DNA of 64,000 nt from Poriferisodalis sp965116715 (GTDB lineage Bacteria; Actinomycetota; Acidimicrobiia; Acidimicrobiales; Poriferisodalaceae), in contig OZ220724.1 in assembly GCA_965116715.1 (NCBI GenBank), forward strand, positions 2,728,001-2,792,000, given 5' to 3'. Within the stretch, counting starts at the first letter, position 1. Every line of letters begins with the position of its first letter. Of this stretch, positions 8,543-16,028 are shown in pieces. Made by a program: the position numbers and the translations under genes. Below the pieces are notes generated by a model. It was not told where the DNA came from and ran no database searches. It saw nothing but the letters and a program-made list of their open reading frames with translations.

Positions 8543-8638
8543 CTCCGCCGCAGCGTCAATTCGGCCGCCCATGCGGCGGCGCTCTGCATAGACGCATTTG
8601 CCGATGACTCCAATGGCATCGAGTTGCGGACACACGCG

Positions 8639-8680
8639 TATCTGTTCTGTGTTCTTGTATTCGAGAACACAGAACAGATA
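8639..8680. promoter_or_regulatory. Perfect 17-bp inverted repeat, probable operator of the AbiE-like pair
   Basis: The arms at 8639-8655 (TATCTGTTCTGTGTTCT) and 8664-8680 are exact reverse complements around an 8-base spacer. The palindrome ends 14 bases before the GTG of the AbiEi-like gene, and no ribosome-binding site is evident between them, so the message may be nearly leaderless. AbiEi antitoxins repress their own operons by binding inverted repeats, which makes an operator the likeliest role. A hairpin in the RNA is the alternative. Confidence 0.68.
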
Positions 8681-8693
8681 GTAGGCTCATGCT

Positions 8694-9740
8694 GTGTCGA
8701 GACGGACAGCCGCCGCACTGCAGGATGATGCGCTCGAGGCGCTGGCTGAGACGCTGGCGCGTCTTGGCATCGCCTCCAGAGTGTTGTCGAGAGATTCCTG
8801 GGGCGACGATCTCGCTGCCGACGCTGTCGTAGAGATTGCTGGCCAGCGATTCGACGTCGAGGTCAAGTCGGTAGTCACCTCGGAACATGGGCAGCGACTA
8901 GCTGCGGGTGCTGGGCGGCGAGCGCCTTTGCTTGTCGTTGCCGACCGTATCGCTGCCGACGCCAAGCAGACTCTGCGCGAAGCCAGTGTGGGCTACCTCG
9001 ACCGGCGCGGAGAAATGCGAGTCATGGCCCCGTCCCTGATCGTGGACACGGTCGTCGAGTCCACGCTCCCCGAAATGGGCAGGCTCCGAAATTCACTCGA
9101 CAGTCAGGTCGCCAAGGAAGTAGCAATCTGCTGTTTGTTGACTCCCCACAAGCCCCATGGAATCCGCCAGACAGCGCGGCTCATCAACCGTGCACCGAGT
9201 GCAGTCTCCGGCGCCATGGCCGGACTGCGAGACGACGGCCTGCTCACCGCGGCAGGTGAGCCGCTCATCCCGGACCTCTTCCATGAGTTGACGACGGTCT
9301 GGAAGCGGCGAGCAGTTGCATTGGCGGCACTTCCCTCCACGCGTGCTCGGGATGCGCAGCGGCTAGGACTCGGACTCGACAAGCCGGAGCACACGCTTGG
9401 CTGGGCACTCACTGACACCCGCGCCGCAGCGTCTTGGGGCATGCCGATTCTTGCGCGAGGGGACTATCCGCCGGATTTCTATGTGCCTTCCGACTCGGTG
9501 GTGCGCGCTGCGCGCCTGTTCCTCGGTGATGCAGACGATCCCACCGACAGGGCATGCACTGTCGCAGTTGCGCCGGTGCGTTTGGTGTGCCTGCACCGTC
9601 TCGATCACTCCCGGACATCGAAGGAGCGATGGCCCGTCGCCAACCACATCGTCGTCGCCTTGGATATCGCTCAGGACCAAGCTCGCGGTCTCGAAGCCGT
9701 GCAGCAATGGACGCCTGAAGGGATTGTGCGTGCCTGGTGA
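8694..9740 (+). CDS. AbiEi-like antitoxin/regulator with PD-(D/E)XK-like N-terminus and winged HTH
   Basis: This 348-residue protein begins at a GTG just after a long palindrome. Residues about 20-115 look like a restriction-endonuclease fold: D43, then the strand F-D-V-E-V-K with E56 and K58. A winged helix-turn-helix follows at about 137-190 (I-R-Q-T-A-R-L-I-N-R). The C-terminal half ends in a region with V-A-P-V-R-L-V-C-L-H. Its stop overlaps the next gene, a nucleotidyltransferase of the AbiEii class, which points to a type IV toxin-antitoxin arrangement in which this protein is the antitoxin and autorepressor. Whether the nuclease-like fold is active is unknown. Confidence 0.62.
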   Translation: MSRRTAAALQDDALEALAETLARLGIASRVLSRDSWGDDLAADAVVEIAGQRFDVEVKSVVTSEHGQRLAAGAGRRAPLLVVADRIAADAKQTLREASVGYLDRRGEMRVMAPSLIVDTVVESTLPEMGRLRNSLDSQVAKEVAICCLLTPHKPHGIRQTARLINRAPSAVSGAMAGLRDDGLLTAAGEPLIPDLFHELTTVWKRRAVALAALPSTRARDAQRLGLGLDKPEHTLGWALTDTRAAASWGMPILARGDYPPDFYVPSDSVVRAARLFLGDADDPTDRACTVAVAPVRLVCLHRLDHSRTSKERWPVANHIVVALDIAQDQARGLEAVQQWTPEGIVRAW

Positions 9741-10497
9741 ACCCGTTGTCCTCGTCGGCGATCGCGGCGGCCGGGTTCGTTCGTTCGTGTCTGCGCTGTC
9801 TCGCTTTCCTACGGAGCCTGCCTGGACGGTGATCGGAGCCTTCGCTGTCAATGTTCGCATCGCTCACGTCCATCGCCTCACCAATGACATCGACACGGTG
9901 AGCCGCGATCAGGCCAAGCTCGTGGAGTTGCTCGCTGCCGCTCCGGATACAGACCGGCTTGAGGCCTCAAGGCTTCAGCTCGAACATGACGGCACCACAG
10001 TCCTTGTTGATGTCATGGCCGACACCGCCGGAACTCCACTGCCAGCGGAGGCTGGTGAGCGCGCTTTCGCTCTTGCACGACGGATGGCCATGACCACCAG
10101 CGAACCAACCGATCTCGTCGTTGTCGAAGGCGGTGAGATCGTTGCCAAGACGACGGCGCCCATGGCGACCTCAGCTTCGCTCATCGCTCTCAAGGCTGTC
10201 GCCATTGCCCGGCGTCCACACGGTGGCACGCCTGTGAAGATCGGTTCGGACATCCACGATCTTGTCCGTCTCGTTCACAGCTGCGACTTCGACCTCGTCG
10301 CGAAGTCGATCGCCGGAGGCGGCAGCGAACTCAGCCGCTGGGTCAAGGCGACGTTGGTGAAGCATTTCTCGCCCGATCAGGATCTCCGCTACACCTTCAC
10401 TCGCTTGCGCCGCCTAGCCCGATCCATCGACGCTGAGGCACTCACGGAAGAAGATCTCGCCATCGTCGCCGATCTCGGCCGCGCACTGCCGTCGTAG
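9730..10497 (+). CDS. AbiEii-like nucleotidyltransferase toxin
   Basis: The 255-residue protein shows the core of the AbiEii/nucleotidyltransferase fold: V-I-G-A-F-A-V followed by R-L-T-N-D-I-D-T-V, where D53 and D55 would bind the metal. AbiEii toxins of the related MenA type add nucleotides to tRNA and block translation. I place the start at GTG 9730, which overlaps the end of the AbiEi-like gene by 11 bases; the frame is open further upstream but inside that gene. K-A-V-A-I and L-V-R-L-V in the second half fit the family's helical part. Together with 8694-9740 it forms an abortive-infection style pair. Confidence 0.72.
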   Translation: MPGEPVVLVGDRGGRVRSFVSALSRFPTEPAWTVIGAFAVNVRIAHVHRLTNDIDTVSRDQAKLVELLAAAPDTDRLEASRLQLEHDGTTVLVDVMADTAGTPLPAEAGERAFALARRMAMTTSEPTDLVVVEGGEIVAKTTAPMATSASLIALKAVAIARRPHGGTPVKIGSDIHDLVRLVHSCDFDLVAKSIAGGGSELSRWVKATLVKHFSPDQDLRYTFTRLRRLARSIDAEALTEEDLAIVADLGRALPS

Positions 10498-10553
10498 CAC
10501 GCTCGTGTATGTCGACCTGCACGTTGCGACGTTGAGTTGCCGCAATCGCAGGA

Positions 10554-11423
10554 TCAGCGGCTGGTGAGCCAGTCGGCGATGGCTTGGCCGATCTCGTCGG
10601 GGCTGTCTTCTTGGCAGAAGTGATTGCCCGCCACGGTCACCTCAGTCTGGTTCGGCCACGTGCGGCAGTAGTCGAGCTGCGGGCCGTTCAGGATGGCGCC
10701 GGGATCGGCGTTGACCAGCAGCTTCGGCACATCTGAGCCCGACAGCCACTCGCCGTAGTCGGTCACGATCTGGGTGACGTCGGCCGGCTCGCCCTCGATC
10801 GGAATCTGGCGCGGCCACGTCAGCGTGGGACGCCGGTGCTCGGGCTCGACGAACGGCCGCCGGTACTCGTTCATCTCCTCGTCGCTGAGCTTGCGGATGA
10901 TCGAGCCGGGCAGCACGGCTTCGACGAACAGGTTCTTGGTGATGACCATCTCCTCGCCGGCCGGCGACCGGAAGCCCTGGAAGATGCCGGCTGCCGCCTC
11001 GGGCCACTCCGCCCAGTTCATCGGCCGCACGATGGCCTCCATGTAGCAGAGACCCGCGACGCGATCACGGTGCCGGTTGGCCCAGTCGAAACCGAGCGCC
11101 GAACCCCAGTCGTGGATCACGAACGTGACGTTGTCGCCGAGGTCGAGTTGGTCGAGCAAGCCGTCGAGGTACTCCCGGTGCTCCACGAACCGGTACGAGT
11201 CGGGGCCGGTGTCGTCGAGCTTGTCCGAGTCGCCCTGGCCGATCAGATCCGGCACGACGACACGGGCGTGAGGCCTCACGTGCGGCACGATGTTGCGCCA
11301 CAGATACGACGACGTCGGATTGCCGTGCAGGAACACGACGGGATCACCCGAGCCGGAATCGTGGTACGCCATGCGCTTGCCGTTGACGGTGGCGTAGGAC
11401 TTGGACAGCGGTGCTGCGGACAT
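10554..11423 (-). CDS. Haloalkane dehalogenase (alpha/beta hydrolase, HLD-II-like)
   Basis: All catalytic positions of subfamily II haloalkane dehalogenases can be seen in the 289-residue product: N35 in H-G-N-P-T-S-S-Y-L-W-R, the nucleophile D105 with W106 in I-H-D-W-G-S-A-L, the acid E129 in Y-M-E-A, and the base H268 in G-N-H-F. These enzymes split carbon-halogen bonds hydrolytically. Asn35 and Trp106 form the halide site in the family, which supports dehalogenase rather than epoxide hydrolase. The ATG at 11423 is preceded by AGGAG. It stands alone, with an unrelated YceI gene upstream on the same strand. Confidence 0.87.
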   Translation of the reverse strand: MSAAPLSKSYATVNGKRMAYHDSGSGDPVVFLHGNPTSSYLWRNIVPHVRPHARVVVPDLIGQGDSDKLDDTGPDSYRFVEHREYLDGLLDQLDLGDNVTFVIHDWGSALGFDWANRHRDRVAGLCYMEAIVRPMNWAEWPEAAAGIFQGFRSPAGEEMVITKNLFVEAVLPGSIIRKLSDEEMNEYRRPFVEPEHRRPTLTWPRQIPIEGEPADVTQIVTDYGEWLSGSDVPKLLVNADPGAILNGPQLDYCRTWPNQTEVTVAGNHFCQEDSPDEIGQAIADWLTSR

Positions 11424-11507
11424 GGGTGCTCCTGAGATATGCGGTTCGCCGATTCGCTCGACTCGGCGCCACATGATGCCTGACTTGTCTCGCCGATGCT
11501 CCGGCGC

Positions 11508-12389
11508 TCACGAACGTCCGAACAGCAACAGAAACTCCATGATCCCGTGGTCTTCGGCGGACAGGACGATGGGGACCTGCGGCACGGTCACGTCGAAGTC
11601 GGCGAAGGTGATCTCGACCGAGCCGACCACGGCGATGAGGCTGCCGACGAGCTGGGCCTCGATGTCGATCACCACCGGGTGCGTGATGCCGTTCACCGTG
11701 AGGTCGCCCGTCGCGGCCAGGCTGACGGGCGCGCCGCTCTCGACGGCACCTTCGATGCGCAGTTCCTCGGTGAGCGAGAACGTCGCCGCCGGATGCTGCG
11801 AGGTACCCAAGGCGCGCTGCACCGCACCGTCGCGACGCCGGTCGTCGGTCTGCAGCGTGGTGAGGTCGACCTCGATCTCGACGGCGGTCACGTGCTCGTC
11901 GGCGATCTCCAGCGTGCCGCTGACGTCGCCGGTGCGTCCCACTGCAGTGAAGGCACCGATGTTCGCCAATTCCTCGTCCACACGGAAGCCGGCGAACGAG
12001 CCGGTGGCCTCGTCCAGCGTGAATTCCCCGGTCTCGGTATCCACCGACCAGGTGCCGTCAAGTTCGGCCGTCGACGAGACGGCTTCATCGGCGGGCACGG
12101 CCGCATCCGCACTGCCGTCGTCACCCGCGGCGGCGACCTCCGCATCGGGCTCTGGATCCTCTGCGGTCTGAGCGACGCTGTCGCTGTCGTCGGCAACAGC
12201 GCTGGCCGTCGTTGCCGTCGCTGCCGGTGCGGGTTCTTCCTGTGCCTGCTCGGCGACTTCGACGGCTTCGGCCAAGCTGACCTCTTCTGGGGCGTCGCCG
12301 AACAGACGCCACACGCCGAGAGCCGCCGCCGCGGCGATAACTACCAGCAGCACGCCGACGGTCAGGAGCTTCCGGCGCCGGGGGCTCAT
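11508..12389 (-). CDS. YceI-family protein with N-terminal membrane anchor
   Basis: Residues 7-28 form a hydrophobic signal anchor after a basic start (S-P-R-R-R-K). An Ala/Glu/Asp-rich linker of about 70 residues follows. The rest (about 105-290) is a YceI domain, recognised by D-G-T-W-S-V-D at its start, G-S-F-A-G-F-R-V-D-E and T-A-V-G-R-T-G-D. YceI lipocalin-like barrels bind isoprenoid or other amphiphilic lipids. The protein should face the outside of the cell. Its start overlaps an upstream extension of the divergent IMPDH-family gene but not the start I chose for that gene. Confidence 0.84.
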   Translation of the reverse strand: MSPRRRKLLTVGVLLVVIAAAAALGVWRLFGDAPEEVSLAEAVEVAEQAQEEPAPAATATTASAVADDSDSVAQTAEDPEPDAEVAAAGDDGSADAAVPADEAVSSTAELDGTWSVDTETGEFTLDEATGSFAGFRVDEELANIGAFTAVGRTGDVSGTLEIADEHVTAVEIEVDLTTLQTDDRRRDGAVQRALGTSQHPAATFSLTEELRIEGAVESGAPVSLAATGDLTVNGITHPVVIDIEAQLVGSLIAVVGSVEITFADFDVTVPQVPIVLSAEDHGIMEFLLLFGRS

Positions 12390-12417
12390 GGCGGGTCACG
12401 GTAGCTTGGGGCTGCTC

Positions 12418-13497
12418 ATGAAACTGCGCGACCTGCGAACCGGGCTGACCTTTGACGACGTGCTGATCGTGCCCCAACGATCGTCGATACGCAGCCGCAG
12501 CGACGTATCGGTGCGCACCCGTCTGTCGCGGAACATCGAGCTGGAATTGCCCGTCATCGCGGCCAACATGGACACGGTCTGCGAGCACGAGATGGCGATC
12601 GCCATGGGGCGTCTCGGCGGTGCCGGCGTCATCCACCGATTCATGCCCATCAGCGCCCAGTCAGCCCAGATCAGCGCCGTCAAGGAGGTCGACGGCGGCG
12701 CGCTGGTGGCTGGCGGCGCGGTCGGCACCGACCACGACATGGGGGACCGGGCCAAGGCGCTCGTCGCGGCGGGGGCCGACGTGCTCGTGCTGGACATCGC
12801 ACACGGTCACGCCGACCACGCCATCGACGGTGTGCGCCGGCTGAAGCACCACTTCGACGACGTCGACGTGATAGCCGGAAATGTCGCCACCCCCGAAGGA
12901 GCGATCGACATGGCCATCGCCGGCGCCGACGCGATCAAGGTCGGTGTCGGACCCGGCGGCGTCTGCACCACCCGGCTGGTGGCGGGTGTCGGAGTGCCGC
13001 AGCTCAGCGCCACCGACGACGTGGTCATCGCCTTGGCTGACGCCGGGCTCGACATCCCCGTCATCGCCGACGGCGGCATCAAGAACTCCGGCGACATCGC
13101 CAAGGCGCTCGCCGTCGGCGCCGAGACGGTGATGATCGGCAGCATGCTGGCGGGCACCAAGGAGAGCCCGGGCGAGGTCGAGCAGGGACCCCACGGGCTG
13201 CGCAAGCGCATCCGGGGCATGGCGAGCTTCGAGGCCATCGAGGCTCGGGCCGAACGCCACGGCGAAGAGATCGACGACGAGTACTTCGAGCAACGGGCTC
13301 CCGAAGGCGTCGAGGGCACGGTGCCGTACCGGGGCGAGGCGGGCAAGCTGATTGGCGAGCTCATGGCCGGGCTGCGCAGCGCGATGAGCTACACCAACGC
13401 CCGCACGCTGGCGGAATTCACCGAGCGGGCCAGCTTCGTGGCGGTGACGCCGCTCGGGTTGGCGGAGAACACGCCGCACGCCACCCTGTCGTACTGA
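12418..13497 (+). CDS. IMP dehydrogenase/GMP reductase family enzyme lacking CBS domains
   Basis: The 359-residue TIM-barrel protein contains L-T-F-D-D-V-L-I-V-P, the flap/active-site loop G-P-G-G-V-C-T-T-R with catalytic C183, and V-P-Y-R-G and G-L-R-S-A-M-S-Y near the end. True GuaB carries two CBS domains (about 480 residues); here the barrel is continuous, as in GMP reductase and in the short actinobacterial paralogues. The C-terminal motifs look like IMPDH while the loop ending P-Q-L-S-A looks like GMP reductase. I therefore cannot decide the direction of the reaction between IMP, XMP and GMP. The ATG at 12418 is favoured because the alignment begins there. Confidence 0.85.
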   Translation: MKLRDLRTGLTFDDVLIVPQRSSIRSRSDVSVRTRLSRNIELELPVIAANMDTVCEHEMAIAMGRLGGAGVIHRFMPISAQSAQISAVKEVDGGALVAGGAVGTDHDMGDRAKALVAAGADVLVLDIAHGHADHAIDGVRRLKHHFDDVDVIAGNVATPEGAIDMAIAGADAIKVGVGPGGVCTTRLVAGVGVPQLSATDDVVIALADAGLDIPVIADGGIKNSGDIAKALAVGAETVMIGSMLAGTKESPGEVEQGPHGLRKRIRGMASFEAIEARAERHGEEIDDEYFEQRAPEGVEGTVPYRGEAGKLIGELMAGLRSAMSYTNARTLAEFTERASFVAVTPLGLAENTPHATLSY

Positions 13498-13564
13498 ACG
13501 TACTGAAGGTCCCTGCACTGGGCCGCAGCGTCGTTCAGTCGAGGAACAGTCGAGGAGCCTCGCC

Positions 13565-13933
13565 ATGGCAAGCGAACCATCGAAAGATCTGATCGCGCTG
13601 GACGATCCGTACCCCGACCGCGACTACGAGGTGCGCTGCACGACGCCGGAGCTCACCTGCGTCTGCCCGGTCACCGGGCAGCCCGACTACGCCACCGTCG
13701 AGATCGCCTATGTCCCCGACCGACGCATCGTGGAGCTGAAGTCGCTGAAGCTCTACCTGTGGAGCTACCGGGACGAGCCCGTACATCACGAGGCCGTCAC
13801 CAACCGCATCCTGGACGACTTGGTGGCTGCCGTTGCCCCGAAGCAGGCGACGGTGGAGACGCGCTGGCTCGTCCGGGGCGGCATCACGACCACCGTCACC
13901 GCCCGCCATCCCGCCGCGGCGTCGCTGGACTGA
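13565..13933 (+). CDS. queF: NADPH-dependent preQ0 (7-cyano-7-deazaguanine) reductase
   Basis: The 122-residue protein is a short (type I) QueF. The catalytic Cys is C34 in C-P-V-T-G-Q-P-D with D41 close behind, and the NADPH-binding QueF motif E-L-K-S-L-K-L-Y-L-W-S-Y is at 57-68. It reduces the nitrile of preQ0 to preQ1, the base inserted into tRNA on the way to queuosine. The other preQ0 genes are not in the window, so here it stands apart from its pathway. It follows the IMPDH-family gene by 67 bp and could be read from the same promoter. Confidence 0.93.
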   Translation: MASEPSKDLIALDDPYPDRDYEVRCTTPELTCVCPVTGQPDYATVEIAYVPDRRIVELKSLKLYLWSYRDEPVHHEAVTNRILDDLVAAVAPKQATVETRWLVRGGITTTVTARHPAAASLD

Positions 13934-13985
13934 ATTCGCGACGCCTGACAGAAGCCTGTCTGGCGGCCTCAATACACTCGATCCG

Positions 13986-15977
13986 ATGCCGTTGTTGGCG
14001 CCTGCCGACAGGCGCATACTGCGCGAGCTGCTCACCCGTGGGGGAACGGCTGAGATAGGCGAGCTCAGCGCGGCTGCGGCACTGGACAACCACGCCGTGC
14101 AGCAGTCGCTGGGCACCCTGCAGCAATCCGGCATCGTGGCACAGGCCGGCTCGGTGCCGGGACTGCGCGGCGCTCGCTGGTCGCTCACCCAGCACGGCTA
14201 TGAGGTGGGGCCGTCGCTGGTCGGCAGCGACCTCGTCGATGCCGTTGACGGCCAGGAGGCCACCGGCCCGGCCGATCCGGCCGAGGGCTGGGGCTTCCCG
14301 TGGCGGCCGCCGAAGCCCGAGGCGCCGCTGTATGCGGCCGGCCTGAGCCGACGAGCGCGCCGGGTGGCCGATCGCGCCGTCGTCAGCATGGCAGGGCCGC
14401 GGCCCAGGCGCCGTCGTGGCGGCCGGGCCATCGTCGCGATCCTGCTCGTCGCGGCCACCATCGGTGTGGGCGTCGTGGCGATGAATGCGCTGCGCGTCAC
14501 CGAGATCACCGTCTCGGGCATCAGCGACGGCTCGATGCTGCGGCCGGCTCAGCTGGCCGGCGCCGTCTTGGAGTTCAGCATCGACGGCGCTGATGCCACC
14601 TCGGCGCAGATGCTGCTGGACGGCTTCCCGGTGAGCGGTGTGCAGCGTTACGACAGCCGGATCGTGTGGCCGGTGCCCGAGCTGACCGAAGGCGTGCACA
14701 TCGTCACGCTCGACGTCAACCGGCGTTTCTTCGGCACGGCGACCGCAGCGGTGACGTTCACAGTGGACGGCACCCCTCCGCAGGTAGAGCTGCCGAGGGT
14801 CTTGGACCCGGTGACGCTGGGCGAGCCGGTGGTCTTGGCCGGCACCGTCGAGCCCGGCGTGTTGTTGCAGGTCGGGGATCAGCAGATCGACACAGCATCG
14901 GGATCGTTCAGCCTCACGCTGCCAGGCCCGCCCGGCGGTCCGGTGCCGGTAATCGCCACCGACGCTGCAGGCAACAGCACGGCCTTCGATGTCATCGTGC
15001 CCATCGGCTACCCGCACACCACCGGAGTTCACGTCACCGCGGCGGCATGGAACCACGATGGGCTGCGATCGTCGGTGATCGAGCTCATCGAACAGGGTCG
15101 CATCAACGCTGTCCAGCTCGATCTGAAAGACGAGGACGGTCGCATCGGCCATCGCACCGATGTCCGGCTGGCCCAGCTGACGGGTGCGTCGCGAGAGCTG
15201 TACGACTTGCGGGACGCCATCGACGAGCTGCACGGACTGGGCGTGCGGGTCATCGGGCGCATCGTGGCCTTCAATGACCCGACGCTCACTCGCTACGCCG
15301 TCGCGAATGGCAGCCTGGACTGGGTCGTGCAGACTCCAGATGGACGCCCGCTGGCGAAGTACGGCGGCTTCACCAACTTCAACAACTCGGTGGTGCGTCA
15401 GTACAACCTGGATATCGCAGCCGAGGCCGCCGAAGCAGGCATCGACGACATCTTGTGGGATTACATGCGCCGGCCCGAAGGCGATCTGGGTGGCATCCGC
15501 ATACCCGGCTGGGACGGCGACGACCCGTCGCCGGTCATCGTGAGCTTCCTCGCCGAGGCGGGTTCCATGCTGCGCGAGGCGCAGGTGTTCCACGGCGTCT
15601 CGGTGTTCGGCATCGCCGCCGACCGCGGCGAATGGGTGGCGCAGGACATCGGCGCCATGTCCGACCACGTCGATTACGTGGCGCCCATGGTGTACCCCTC
15701 GCACTGGGGACGCGGCGAGTACGGCGTGGTGCACCCCGAGGCACAGCCCTACGACATCACCAAGGCGTCCCTGGCTCAATTCCAGCGCGTGCTGGAGGGC
15801 ACCAACACTGCGGTCGTGCCCTGGTTGCAGGATTTCTCGATGCGGGTGAACTACGGCCCCGACGAGGTGCGTGCGCAGATCGACGCTGCAGCCGATCTCG
15901 GCATCAGCGACTGGCTGCTGTGGGACCCCGAGGTCACCTACACCACCGACGGCATCCCCGTCTCGTACACCCAGTAG
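13986..15977 (+). CDS. Membrane-anchored glycoside hydrolase-like protein (DUF4015) with winged-helix N-terminus
   Basis: From the ATG at 13986 the product has 663 residues in three parts. Residues 1-75 look like a winged-helix domain (A-D-R-R-I-L-R-E-L-L, then H-A-V-Q-Q-S-L-G-T-L). A single membrane span follows at about 146-168. Outside are Ig-like strands (about 175-335) and, from 343 on, a TIM-barrel domain of the DUF4015 putative glycosidase type: V-H-V-T-A-A-A-W, V-Q-L-D-L-K-D-E-D-G, Y-V-A-P-M-V-Y-P-S-H-W. Related proteins are thought to act on polysaccharides. The fusion of a cytosolic DNA-binding-like domain to an extracellular barrel is unusual. The frame is open upstream, within queF, but lacks a better start. 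Confidence 0.72.
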   Translation: MPLLAPADRRILRELLTRGGTAEIGELSAAAALDNHAVQQSLGTLQQSGIVAQAGSVPGLRGARWSLTQHGYEVGPSLVGSDLVDAVDGQEATGPADPAEGWGFPWRPPKPEAPLYAAGLSRRARRVADRAVVSMAGPRPRRRRGGRAIVAILLVAATIGVGVVAMNALRVTEITVSGISDGSMLRPAQLAGAVLEFSIDGADATSAQMLLDGFPVSGVQRYDSRIVWPVPELTEGVHIVTLDVNRRFFGTATAAVTFTVDGTPPQVELPRVLDPVTLGEPVVLAGTVEPGVLLQVGDQQIDTASGSFSLTLPGPPGGPVPVIATDAAGNSTAFDVIVPIGYPHTTGVHVTAAAWNHDGLRSSVIELIEQGRINAVQLDLKDEDGRIGHRTDVRLAQLTGASRELYDLRDAIDELHGLGVRVIGRIVAFNDPTLTRYAVANGSLDWVVQTPDGRPLAKYGGFTNFNNSVVRQYNLDIAAEAAEAGIDDILWDYMRRPEGDLGGIRIPGWDGDDPSPVIVSFLAEAGSMLREAQVFHGVSVFGIAADRGEWVAQDIGAMSDHVDYVAPMVYPSHWGRGEYGVVHPEAQPYDITKASLAQFQRVLEGTNTAVVPWLQDFSMRVNYGPDEVRAQIDAAADLGISDWLLWDPEVTYTTDGIPVSYTQ

Positions 15978-16028
15978 CAGTACACCCGGCCGGAACAGCG
16001 GCGCCGGGCTGGACCGGCCCTGAGCCGT

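Noticed and set aside
12418..13497. Calling the gene guaB
   Set aside because: The CBS domains are missing and motifs are mixed between IMP dehydrogenase and GMP reductase, so a gene symbol is not justified.
13896..15779. 627-codon open frame on the minus strand opposite the DUF4015 gene
   Set aside because: It is a high-GC antisense shadow: composition is His/Arg/Asp-rich without any domain, while the plus frame has clear motifs and a membrane span.
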